From positions 1 to 23,816 of the forward strand of contig CAZELN010000016.1 of assembly GCA_964513275.1 (NCBI GenBank): a stretch of 23,816 nt of DNA, given 5' to 3'. The notes below the pieces were generated by a model, which was not told the DNA's origin, ran no database searches, and saw nothing but the letters and a program-made list of their open reading frames with translations. Shown piece by piece: positions 7,500-15,197 of the stretch. The DNA is from UBA12478 sp964513275. GTDB taxonomy: Bacteria > Patescibacteriota > Patescibacteriia > UBA9934 > GWF2-40-263. Each line of letters begins with the position of its first letter. Positions within the stretch are counted from its first letter, which is position 1. The translations under genes were made by a program, and so were the position numbers.

Positions 7500-7879
7500 A
7501 AAGACGTTTTCTCTTCTAAGAGATGTTTTACTTGCTTGACGGCCTCAGCCGGGACAAAGTGTCCCTTCAGGATATACCTGTCCACGCCAGCCTCTTGCGC
7601 TTTCAGCATCGTCTGGCGATTCCCCTTTGTTGCCAGAGCAATTTGCAAAGAGGAAGCTGTTCGTTCATCTGCTCGAAGCTCCTTCAAAAATGCAAGTGCC
7701 TCATCCAAAGGTTCTAGGTCGATCATGACAACATGCGGCACGCTTCGTTTCAATCGCTTTCGAGCATTCACAATCGTCTCTTCCACCCACACCTTCCAGC
7801 CAGCGGACTCAAAACGATTTGCATAAATTTTCGCGTAGTGGGAGTCTTGATCGACCATGAGCAGTGATTTTTTCGGCAT
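7496..7879 (-). CDS. Stand-alone response-regulator receiver domain
   Basis: The 127-residue product is a single CheY-like receiver domain with no output domain. The phosphorylation set is intact: an acidic pocket at D10/D12 (MVDQDSHY), the phospho-acceptor D54 (VVMIDLEP), T84 (ALATKGN) and K105 (YILKGH). I chose ATG at 7879, one base after the pilM stop; an upstream in-frame start would add 13 residues of pilM overlap with no family match. It lies between pilM and the prepilin and overlaps the latter by ATGA, so it is probably co-made with them. By analogy with PilG/PilH-type proteins it may control pilus activity, but no histidine kinase is in the window, so this is inference. Confidence 0.85.
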   Translation of the reverse strand: MPKKSLLMVDQDSHYAKIYANRFESAGWKVWVEETIVNARKRLKRSVPHVVMIDLEPLDEALAFLKELRADERTASSLQIALATKGNRQTMLKAQEAGVDRYILKGHFVPAEAVKQVKHLLEEKTSL

Positions 7880-7880
7880 A

Positions 7881-8957
7881 CTATTCCATCTCGCGCATCG
7901 CAAGTCCGATCGCCACACTCATGCGTGGGCCGATCTCTTCAAGAACGCTCGTGAGATCCTGTGGAAACAACACGCGTGCCCAAGGATCGCCCCGATACAC
8001 GTTGACATTCAGCGTCTGCGCTAAATATTCAGGCACCAGAGGTAAATGAGAAGATCCGCCCGTCAAGACAATTTTTTCGATCTTCTTGATCAGCGTCAAC
8101 TCCATTCCTGCATACAAAGACATCGCAAACCGGATCTCGTTCACCAGTGGAAGCATGAGCACTTCAATCACCTTTGGCAAATCTCCAACAAGACCTGAAC
8201 CACCAGGGGAAACCGTTCCAAGGTCGCGCTTAATCCGCTCGGCATCTTCCTCGCTCAGACGCATCTGAGACATGACCGCCCGTGTCACAGTATCGCCACC
8301 AAGTTGAATGGAACGCGAGACAAACGGGATCCCCTTCTCGACCACCATAATGGTTGTCCGTTGCGAACCGATGTCAATGACCATGATCGCGCCTTTATCT
8401 TTTCCGACGAGTGCCCGGACAAGGGCAAGGGACTCTGTGTCAATGGCTTGCAAGTTTAATTTGGCGCTTTTAAAAATCTCGATGTACTTTTGGATGAACG
8501 TCTTGGCTGACCCGGTAACCATCGCGCGAAACTGTTTCTGTTTTGTCTTTTCCCCCTTTTGTTCCTCGTCCAGGTACGTCGTCTGAATAATCATTTCTGA
8601 AAGTGGGAGTGGCGCGAGCTTGGTCACTTCTGCATCAACCGCAGCTTGGCGCTGGCGTTTTTCCTTTCCGTCTGGAAGCGAGAGGATCGCCGCAAACACG
8701 TGTGACGTTGGAAGCGCGGCCATGGCGGAAATCGATTTGGTTCCCGCCTCTTGACACACCCGTGCGAGAAGCTCGCCAGTCTTCTTTGGTTGGTCGAATA
8801 ATGATTCAGCGGCCTCATCCGCAGGAATCTCCGCATACCCGTACGTCATAAGTAGGGGTCTCCCTTTCTTTGCTTCAAACTCGACGACCTTAATACTGCT
8901 AGCGCCGATGTCGACCCCCAAAAAACTTTTCCTTTTTTTCTTACCGAACAAGCTCAT
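7881..8957 (-). CDS. pilM: Type IV pilus assembly protein PilM
   Basis: PilM is the actin-like cytoplasmic ATP-binding protein of the pilus assembly platform, normally bound to the N-terminus of PilN. The 358-residue product shows the family's phosphate-1 motif early (GVDIGASSIKVVEF, from residue 14), a second actin-like loop (MVIDIGSQRTTIMVV, about 195-209), and an adenosine motif (VLTGGSSHLPLV, about 297). A lysine-rich start (FGKKKRK) precedes them. The ATG at 8957 is 11 bases past an extended -10 (TGTTATACT), with GAGGA in between. It heads a three-gene operon with the receiver domain and prepilin. pilN, pilO and the pilus ATPases are not in the window. Confidence 0.94.
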   Translation of the reverse strand: MSLFGKKKRKSFLGVDIGASSIKVVEFEAKKGRPLLMTYGYAEIPADEAAESLFDQPKKTGELLARVCQEAGTKSISAMAALPTSHVFAAILSLPDGKEKRQRQAAVDAEVTKLAPLPLSEMIIQTTYLDEEQKGEKTKQKQFRAMVTGSAKTFIQKYIEIFKSAKLNLQAIDTESLALVRALVGKDKGAIMVIDIGSQRTTIMVVEKGIPFVSRSIQLGGDTVTRAVMSQMRLSEEDAERIKRDLGTVSPGGSGLVGDLPKVIEVLMLPLVNEIRFAMSLYAGMELTLIKKIEKIVLTGGSSHLPLVPEYLAQTLNVNVYRGDPWARVLFPQDLTSVLEEIGPRMSVAIGLAMREME

Positions 8958-8968
8958 ACGATTCCTCT

Positions 8969-8977
8969 AGTATAACA
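8969..8977 (-). promoter_or_regulatory. Extended -10 promoter for pilM
   Basis: TGTTATACT on the minus strand is an extended -10. No clear -35 is visible upstream, where the rnhA stop codon region lies. Only 11 bases separate the hexamer from the pilM ATG, so any 5' leader is about 5 bases. Confidence 0.55.
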
Positions 8978-8980
8978 CAT

Positions 8981-9385
8981 TCAGCCTGTTTGCTGATCGA
9001 GACACTTATTGACGAGCGCATCCGCTTCTTTATTTTTTTCTCGACGCACATGTGTGAAGGTTACGCGATCAAATTTGTGCAACAAATTTTTCACCTCGAG
9101 AAACCGCTTGGCGATATCTGGATCCTTTACGCGATACTCGCCTTTGAGCTGTTTGGTCGCAAGCTCAGAATCCATGAACAGAGAAACCTGCGTAGCCCCA
9201 AGTTGAGACGCACGTTCAAGCCCAATGACAATCGCGGTATATTCTGCCTGATTATTCGTTGTCCTGCCGAGGTATTTGGAAACTTCTGACAAGAGTTTCC
9301 CGTCAGGAGATTTGAGAACTGCGCCGCTCGCGGCCGGCCCAGGATTCCCCCGCGCCCCCCCGTCTGTATAAATATGTACGTGCAT
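8981..9385 (-). CDS. rnhA: Ribonuclease HI family protein
   Basis: RNase HI cuts the RNA strand of RNA-DNA hybrids, clearing R-loops and primers. The 134-residue product shows the four acidic catalytic residues in family context: D8 (YTDGGARGNPG), E48 (NNQAEYTA), D72 (FMDSELATKQL) and D122 (EKNKEADALVN). It lacks a long basic handle and an extra hybrid-binding domain, so it resembles the short YpdQ/archaeal-type enzymes. ATG at 9385 follows the recJ TAA by one base; a longer frame from further upstream would overlap recJ with no family match. It is last in the transcription unit and overlaps the pilM promoter region. Confidence 0.93.
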   Translation of the reverse strand: MHVHIYTDGGARGNPGPAASGAVLKSPDGKLLSEVSKYLGRTTNNQAEYTAIVIGLERASQLGATQVSLFMDSELATKQLKGEYRVKDPDIAKRFLEVKNLLHKFDRVTFTHVRREKNKEADALVNKCLDQQTG

Positions 9386-9386
9386 A

Positions 9387-11120
9387 TTAACTTTGTTGTA
9401 AATCCACAATCCTCACTTGCAAACTTCGATTCCCATTCCATTCATTCACTTGGATTTCATACACGACATCAATCCATGCACCGAGTGTTAGCTTCTGCAC
9501 CCATGCGCCAAATCCAAACCCGATGGCTTCCACTAGTTTACCAGTTTGTGATTGCAAGCGTAGTTTAAGATGTCCACCATCGCGTCCCACTCCAGAAAAA
9601 GATGCCACGCGCACGCCACGCGAAACAAACAAGGGAAGAGGGTTCCCTATTCCAAAGGGCTGAAAGACTTGTAGGGCGTCGAACAAGTCCCAATGGATGT
9701 CATCAAGCAAAATCTCTGCATCGACCTGGAGTCTGGGTTCAACATCCTCGGGCTTCAATTCAGCGGCCGCGTACGCTTTCATCAGAGCCATGGCTTTGTG
9801 AAATCGTTCCTCGCCCATCACGGAGAATCCACACGCTTGAGGATGTCCACCAAACTTGTCTAGATACTCAGACGCATGGTGCAAAGCTTTTGTCACATCA
9901 AATCCTTCAATGCTGCGGCCTGAACCCACAAACTTCTCTCCCTCTTTGCCCGCAACAAAGACAGGTCGGTTGTATTCATTCACAAGTTTTCCCGCGACAA
10001 GTCCCACAAGCCCCGCTCCCCATCCATCTTGATAGGCGACGATGAGCGGCTCGTTAGCTGCTTCCCCTACCTGTTGTTTTGCTTGTTCGTACATCAGCTG
10101 TGACGCTTTTTGTCGTTCCATGTTGATCTCATGCAGACGCACGGCGAGGGTCGTTGCGCGCAGATCGTCTTCCTCAATAAGCAGGTGCAGCGCCTCGTTC
10201 GCATGGGTCATGCGTCCAGCCGCGTTCAACCGAGGACCAATCTGGAAACCAATAGAAACCGTGTCGAGCTGTCCAAGCGTTGATCCCGCGACATCGAGGA
10301 GTTTCTGAATCCCTTTGCGCCGTGTCTTATTCAGAACCAGAAGTCCGTACTTTTCTAACACGCGATTCTCTCCGGTGAGAGGCATGACATCCGTGACGGT
10401 TGCGATCCCCACAAGATCGAGAAGCCATTTTTCGTGGCCCTCAGGGAATGCGCCACCACGCTTCCGCGCTTCCTCAATCAAGGCACTGGCGAGTTTGAAC
10501 GCTACGCCTGTGCCACACAACTGCTTGTTTGGAAATGTCTCACCTGGAACAAGTGGATGAATGAGGATGGCCGACGTTGGAAGCTCCGCGGGCATGGTGT
10601 GATGATCACACACGATCGTGTCAATTCCCAACTCATGTCCCCGATCAATCGCCGACTTGTTAGAAATGCCGCAATCAACGGTCACAACCAGTTTGGTTTG
10701 TTCATGCCCATGTAAATGTTCGATCGTTTCAACAGACATCCCATATCCTTCCTTTTCTCGATGCGGAATGTACGTCGTCATTTTATGCTCGTCGAAAGAC
10801 AGTGCTCGACAAATCTCCCGCAACGCCGTCACCAGCACTGCCGTTCCACAGGTTCCGTCCGCATCATAGTCCCCATGAACCGTAATGACCTCCTTGTTTT
10901 CAAGAGCTTGATACACGCGTACAACCGCCCGCTTCATCTGGGTAAACAAGTCCGGTGAATACGTATCACGGCTCCAGTCTGGTCCTAAGAAAACGTCCAT
11001 CTCCTCTTGTGTCCGCAAACCTCTATTCCACAGTAACTGCAAAATCGTCCCGTCGAATTCTGGGAATCGTTGCTTGACTTCAGATGTAATCGGCTCATGG
11101 ACAAGCCAGCGTGTAGACAC
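9387..11120 (-). CDS. recJ: Single-stranded-DNA-specific exonuclease RecJ
   Basis: RecJ is a 5'-3' single-strand exonuclease used in recombination and mismatch/excision repair. The 577-residue product is normal length and carries the DHH phosphoesterase motifs: motif I D84-Y-D86-A-D88 (HGDYDADG), motif II D149 (VTVDCGIS), motif III D172-H-H (CDHHTMP), then QIGPRLNAAGRM. The DHHA1 domain contains DGWGAGLVGLVAGK, and a C-terminal OB-like region ends in RIVDLQQS. The start is GTG at 11118-11120, five bases after the lepA stop. No Shine-Dalgarno is visible, so translation is probably coupled to lepA. Confidence 0.95.
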   Translation of the reverse strand: MSTRWLVHEPITSEVKQRFPEFDGTILQLLWNRGLRTQEEMDVFLGPDWSRDTYSPDLFTQMKRAVVRVYQALENKEVITVHGDYDADGTCGTAVLVTALREICRALSFDEHKMTTYIPHREKEGYGMSVETIEHLHGHEQTKLVVTVDCGISNKSAIDRGHELGIDTIVCDHHTMPAELPTSAILIHPLVPGETFPNKQLCGTGVAFKLASALIEEARKRGGAFPEGHEKWLLDLVGIATVTDVMPLTGENRVLEKYGLLVLNKTRRKGIQKLLDVAGSTLGQLDTVSIGFQIGPRLNAAGRMTHANEALHLLIEEDDLRATTLAVRLHEINMERQKASQLMYEQAKQQVGEAANEPLIVAYQDGWGAGLVGLVAGKLVNEYNRPVFVAGKEGEKFVGSGRSIEGFDVTKALHHASEYLDKFGGHPQACGFSVMGEERFHKAMALMKAYAAAELKPEDVEPRLQVDAEILLDDIHWDLFDALQVFQPFGIGNPLPLFVSRGVRVASFSGVGRDGGHLKLRLQSQTGKLVEAIGFGFGAWVQKLTLGAWIDVVYEIQVNEWNGNRSLQVRIVDLQQS

Positions 11121-11125
11121 GAAAA

Positions 11126-12919
11126 TTATGAATCTCGCTTTAAGACTTTCAAGTAGGCATCGGTAGGGATGCTCACACGCCCTTTTCCGAGTTCTGCCAT
11201 CTTTGCTTTTCCTTTCTTTTGTTTCTCGAGGAGCTTGCGTTTGCGCGTGACGTCGCCTCCGTAGAGTCCGGCCGTCACGTCCTTGCGCATGGCTGAAATT
11301 CGTTCCGATGCGACGACTTTTCCACCCACGCTCGCCTGGAGCTTGATCACAAAATTCTGCCGTGGAATCGATTCTTTCAACACATGGGCAATGCGACGCC
11401 CTGCTCGCTCCGCCTCATCGCGGTACACAAGCGTCGAAAAGGCGTCGACCGGCTCCTCCGCGACCAGCATGTCCATCTTCACGACGTCCGCATCTCGATA
11501 CGCGATCACTTCATAATTAAGTGACGCATACCCGGCCGTGATGCTCTTCAACTTATCGTAAAAATCGACGATGATCATCGCAAGCGGAATCTGATAATGG
11601 AGTATCGCGCGATCGCCCGCCAGGTATTCTGTTGTCTCGTACACTCCGCGGCGTTCTTGCAACAGTTGCATAATAGCACCGACGTAGGTGCTGGGCGTGA
11701 CAATATCCACCTTCACCCACGGTTCGCGAATGACTTCAATGTGCGACGGATCCGGAAGTTCAAGAGGACTCTTCATGACGATCGTCTCACCGCGACGCAT
11801 GACCACTTCATAAGCAACAGAAGGAACGGTGACCACGAGGCTAATTCCAAACTCACGCTCAAGACGCTCTTTCAAAATCTCCAAGTGCAGCATGCCCAAG
11901 AGTCCACAACGGAATCCAAAGCCAAGCGCGGGCGAATGTTCCGATTCGTAGACGAGCGCGGCGTCATTGAGTTTGAGACGCTCCATGGCCTCCCGCAACC
12001 GGTGGAAGTCATCTCCTTCTTGCGGGAACACGCCGGCGAACACCATGGGCTTCACCACTTTGTATCCAGGCAGAGCTTGCGGCAGATGCTCACTGGGAGT
12101 CGTGATCGTATCTCCCACGCGACAGCCACCAAGTTCCTTGAGTCCGGTGACGATGTACCCAATCTGTCCGGTCTCGAGCGTATCCGCTGGTTTGAGTCCG
12201 CCTGGCGTAAGGGCACCTGTCTCCAGAACCTGAATATCAGCACCCGTAGCTATCATCTTTACTTTTTTCCCCTTCTGGAGCGCTCCATCCATCACGCGAA
12301 CATACGCCATCACCCCACGGTAATCGTCGTAGAACGAATCGAAAATGAGCGCGCGCGTTTGAGCTGACGGATCTCCTTCCGGTGGCGGAATCCGCTCGAC
12401 GATCGCATCCAACAGTTCCATCACTCCCTGGCCGGTCTTCCCGCTCACCGCGAGGATCTCTTCGGGCTTACAACCGATAAGCGAGACAAGCTCCTGGGTT
12501 CGCGCGTGAATGTCGGCTGCCGGCAGATCGATCTTGTTGAGGACAGGAATGATCTCGAGGTTTTCTTCGAGTGCGAGATAAAGGTTCCCGATCGTCTGTG
12601 CTTGGACACCTTGTGTGGCATCAACAAGAAGAATCGCCCCTTCCACAGCAGCAAGTGACCGACTGACTTCGTATCCAAAATCCACATGCCCGGGTGTGTC
12701 GATGAGATTGAGCGTGTGCCCCTTGTAGGTCATCCGTGCCGGTGTGAGCTTAATAGTGATTCCTCGTTCACGCTCAATGTCCATGGAATCAAGAATCTGC
12801 TCCTTCATCTTGCGCTTGTCTACGGCTCCTGTCAGCTCCAAAAGTCGATCCGCAAGGGTCGACTTTCCATGGTCAATATGGGCGATAATGCAGAAATTCC
12901 GTATGTGCGCTTGATCCAT
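11126..12919 (-). CDS. lepA: Elongation factor 4 (LepA)
   Basis: EF4/LepA is a ribosome-bound GTPase that acts on translocation and 30S assembly. The 597-residue product is of canonical length. The GTPase motifs are all present: G1 AHIDHGKST (13-21), G2 in the RGITIK loop, G3 DTPGHVDF, G4 NKID and G5 near SGKTGQG. The EF-G-like domains follow, with the LepA-specific C-terminal domain containing GGDVTRKRKLLEKQKKGK. The ATG at 12919 lies 22 bases after the beta-CASP gene; no Shine-Dalgarno is seen. It sits mid-operon between an RNA nuclease and recJ. Confidence 0.97.
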   Translation of the reverse strand: MDQAHIRNFCIIAHIDHGKSTLADRLLELTGAVDKRKMKEQILDSMDIERERGITIKLTPARMTYKGHTLNLIDTPGHVDFGYEVSRSLAAVEGAILLVDATQGVQAQTIGNLYLALEENLEIIPVLNKIDLPAADIHARTQELVSLIGCKPEEILAVSGKTGQGVMELLDAIVERIPPPEGDPSAQTRALIFDSFYDDYRGVMAYVRVMDGALQKGKKVKMIATGADIQVLETGALTPGGLKPADTLETGQIGYIVTGLKELGGCRVGDTITTPSEHLPQALPGYKVVKPMVFAGVFPQEGDDFHRLREAMERLKLNDAALVYESEHSPALGFGFRCGLLGMLHLEILKERLEREFGISLVVTVPSVAYEVVMRRGETIVMKSPLELPDPSHIEVIREPWVKVDIVTPSTYVGAIMQLLQERRGVYETTEYLAGDRAILHYQIPLAMIIVDFYDKLKSITAGYASLNYEVIAYRDADVVKMDMLVAEEPVDAFSTLVYRDEAERAGRRIAHVLKESIPRQNFVIKLQASVGGKVVASERISAMRKDVTAGLYGGDVTRKRKLLEKQKKGKAKMAELGKGRVSIPTDAYLKVLKRDS

Positions 12920-12941
12920 AGCGGTCGCATGCTACCGCATT

Positions 12942-14309
12942 CTAACATTCATGGCTACTCTGATATTCCGGTACGATCACGTCGGTTTGTAACTGATGGC
13001 GAAGATGCGTAGCAAACACTTCCTTGGCTTCAGGATCTCCATGCACAAGAAAAATTTTCTGGGGAATGGTTCCGTCTTCAGGATGTAACCATCGTGTCAA
13101 CATGTTCATATCCGCATGGGCGGAGAACGCACCAATCGCACTCACCTTTGCATGGACGTTGACATCCTCCCCAAAAATGCGCACCTTCTTCGCCCCTTCG
13201 TAGAGCCGCCGACCGATGGTTCCCTGTGCTTGGTATCCAATAATCAACAGTCGGTTGTTCTTGTCAGGGAGGTATCGAATGAGATGATGCATGATGCGTC
13301 CACCCGACATCATGCCCGAACCAGCGATGATAATTTTGGGAGGAACCACGTCATTGATCGACTTTGACTCCGCCACGGAGAGCGTCTCGCGCAAATTCGG
13401 GAAGCTAAAAAAATCTTTGTCTGGATCTTTCAAAATCGACTCGTCGAACTTCAGGAAATTCTTGAAGTGACGATAGAGTGCTGTTGCTTTGATCGCCATG
13501 GGGCTGTCCAAAAAAATAGGAAGTTTTGTCTGGAGCTCACCCAGAAGCAGCTTGTTGATTTCATACAAAAGCTCCTGCGTTCTCTCAATGGAAAACGCGG
13601 GGATCATGAGCACGCCTCGAAGCTTGATGATCTCTTGAATGGCCTCGCGAAGTTTATCTCCTCGGGTATTCATGCCCTCGTGCTCGCGGTGTCCATACGT
13701 TGATTCGCAAATAACGACATCGGCATGGGAGAGCGGCTCTGTCTCTGGTAAAATCGGTACGTCATCGTTCCCAATGTCTCCAGAAAAGACCACGTGTTTC
13801 CCTTCTGCATCCACGGAGATATAACTCGATCCAAGAACATGCCCTGCTTCGTGGAATACGACCGTTATTCCTGGGGCAAGTTCGATGTGTTCGTGATACG
13901 CCACGTTCTTCACCTGTTCAAACACTCGGTTCAGATCTTCCAATTCATACAAGACAGAACTTCCGCATTTTTCCGCTTCCTCGCGCATGATATGGTACGC
14001 GTCTTCCAACACCAACTTCGCCAGTCCGCGACAGGGTTCCACCATATAAATCGGCCCGCGGAAGCCTTCCTTCACAAGCTTTGGCAAACGACCCGTGTGG
14101 TCGGCATGAGGATGAGAGACAAACACCGCCTCGATCGAGGGTGCATCAAATCCAAACGGCTGTATATTTTTACTGCCGCACATGTGCTCGCCCTGGAACA
14201 TCCCACAGTCAAACAAGATGGCGTGCGATCTCCCATCTGCATCAAGAAACTCGAGCCGATGACACGAGCCGGTCACTTCCTTTGCTGCGCCATGGAATGA
14301 AATTTTCAT
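12942..14309 (-). CDS. Metallo-beta-lactamase/beta-CASP ribonuclease (CPSF/YSH1-like)
   Basis: The 455-residue product is a beta-CASP nuclease of the MBL RNA-processing group, which in bacteria and archaea cuts or trims RNA. Zinc ligands and motifs occur in order: H66-x-H68-x-D70-H71 (SHPHADHTG), motif 3 H in EAGHVLGSSY, motif 4 D in FSGDIGND, beta-CASP motif A (CESTYG), PAFSIERTQELLYE, a MMSGGR segment near the active site, and the late FSAHADM histidine. Its closeness to eukaryotic CPSF-type proteins is a family trait, not a transfer claim. I chose ATG at 14309 because its ATGA overlaps the VKOR stop; 27 further upstream residues in the same frame look like read-through of VKOR DNA and match nothing. 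Confidence 0.92.
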   Translation of the reverse strand: MKISFHGAAKEVTGSCHRLEFLDADGRSHAILFDCGMFQGEHMCGSKNIQPFGFDAPSIEAVFVSHPHADHTGRLPKLVKEGFRGPIYMVEPCRGLAKLVLEDAYHIMREEAEKCGSSVLYELEDLNRVFEQVKNVAYHEHIELAPGITVVFHEAGHVLGSSYISVDAEGKHVVFSGDIGNDDVPILPETEPLSHADVVICESTYGHREHEGMNTRGDKLREAIQEIIKLRGVLMIPAFSIERTQELLYEINKLLLGELQTKLPIFLDSPMAIKATALYRHFKNFLKFDESILKDPDKDFFSFPNLRETLSVAESKSINDVVPPKIIIAGSGMMSGGRIMHHLIRYLPDKNNRLLIIGYQAQGTIGRRLYEGAKKVRIFGEDVNVHAKVSAIGAFSAHADMNMLTRWLHPEDGTIPQKIFLVHGDPEAKEVFATHLRHQLQTDVIVPEYQSSHEC

Positions 14310-14743
14310 ACGCGTTCTGATTGATAATTCAGGAACGAAAGCGCGACAAGACCCGCGATGGTGGCTTGGGAGGCAAGGCACACGATGCACCAGGCGTGAA
14401 GGACAAACGCCTCAAGTCCGGTCAGATACACAGCAAAAAGAAACCCGCCACTTGAAGCGATCAGCAAAAATAACGAGAGACTTCGATCCAAGGGATTTTC
14501 TCGTTTGAGAACCGCCGCCAAAAAAACAAAGGCATATCCCGCCACGCCGATGTATGCGATCGGAATTCCAAAGATCTCCGAGTACGGACCTTGGTTCACA
14601 ATATCGCAACTAAAGGTGTCGCTCAGGTTGCAAATCGCTCCGGAAGTGAATCCGGTTTTATGAAGAAGCGAGTAAACAGAAAAGAGCACGCCGACAAGAG
14701 CGAGGCCGATGATCCAATCCACGTATCTCGATGTTGCGCGCAT
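14306..14743 (-). CDS. VKOR-family disulfide-generating membrane protein
   Basis: Bacterial VKOR homologues oxidise a thioredoxin-like partner using quinone, in place of DsbB. The 145-residue product has four to five membrane helices (about 8-27, 58-79, 88-107, 110-137). It carries the loop cysteine pair C38/C46 (ICNLSDTFSCD), the conserved serine/Gly-x-P region (YSEIFGIPIAYIG), and the active-site C119-I-V-C122. ATG at 14743 follows the stop of the thioredoxin-like gene by two bases; an upstream in-frame start would overlap it. Many relatives fuse VKOR to a thioredoxin domain; here the two are separate adjacent genes. Confidence 0.93.
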   Translation of the reverse strand: MRATSRYVDWIIGLALVGVLFSVYSLLHKTGFTSGAICNLSDTFSCDIVNQGPYSEIFGIPIAYIGVAGYAFVFLAAVLKRENPLDRSLSLFLLIASSGGFLFAVYLTGLEAFVLHAWCIVCLASQATIAGLVALSFLNYQSERV

Positions 14744-14745
14744 AG

Positions 14746-15144
14746 CTATTCTTGAGAAGGCAACGCACATCCTGAAGCTTCAGAGAGCGACGCGAATGAT
14801 TGTTCACCGCTTGCTCGCGATCCATCGCTGAACTCCCACGTCGGGTATCCTTCAATCCCCGCGTCTTTGCATGTTTGATTCATCGTGCGAGCCGCCGTCG
14901 AACACTCGATATAGGTAAGTCTGTCGAAGGCGCTTCCAAAAAGTTCTTTCTGACTCTCACAATGTGGACACCACCACGCGCCGTACATTTTCACTCCTGT
15001 GTCGGTTAAACACTGGGCAAAATCATCGTACGGAGACGGAGCTGACTCACCCACGGAATTGTTCGCCGCAAAAATAACCAGGCCGACAACCACTAAAACG
15101 GCGGCACCATAAAGATAATAGGACGATTGTTTCGATTTTGACAT
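14746..15144 (-). CDS. Membrane-anchored thioredoxin-like protein (CPHC), VKOR partner
   Basis: The 132-residue product has a short basic start, a membrane anchor at about residues 9-27, and a thioredoxin-fold domain. The active site is C59-P-H-C62 (GAWWCPHCESQ). A cis-proline follows at P101 (EGYPTWEF), and extra cysteines lie at C45, C81, C92 and near the C-terminus. This matches the thioredoxin domain that is fused to VKOR in other bacteria. It should act outside the membrane as the disulfide donor, re-oxidised by the VKOR encoded two bases downstream. ATG at 15144 is 8 bases past a TATACT, so the transcript may be leaderless. Confidence 0.9.
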   Translation of the reverse strand: MSKSKQSSYYLYGAAVLVVVGLVIFAANNSVGESAPSPYDDFAQCLTDTGVKMYGAWWCPHCESQKELFGSAFDRLTYIECSTAARTMNQTCKDAGIEGYPTWEFSDGSRASGEQSFASLSEASGCALPSQE

Positions 15145-15152
15145 ACGACCTT

Positions 15153-15160
15153 AGTATACT
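15153..15160. promoter_or_regulatory. Palindromic -10 (AGTATACT) between divergent genes
   Basis: AGTATACT is its own reverse complement, so TATACT reads on both strands. On the minus strand it is 8 bases from the thioredoxin-like ATG, and this use is likely. On the + strand it would start RNA near 15167, about 30 bases before dus. A TTGACA at 15138-15143 lies on the + strand, but its 11-base spacing to TATACT is too short for standard use. The minus-strand call is better supported. Confidence 0.5.
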
Positions 15161-15197
15161 TGAACTAAAACGATTTTTCGAATAGTCTCGTTTCGTT

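Noticed and set aside
11597..12367. 256-codon open frame on the + strand opposite lepA
   Set aside because: Lies wholly inside a clear LepA coding region on the other strand; the product looks like random antisense translation.
14310..14390. N-terminal extension of the beta-CASP protein
   Set aside because: These 27 codons lie inside the VKOR gene in another frame and match nothing; the ATGA start at 14309 fits the family.
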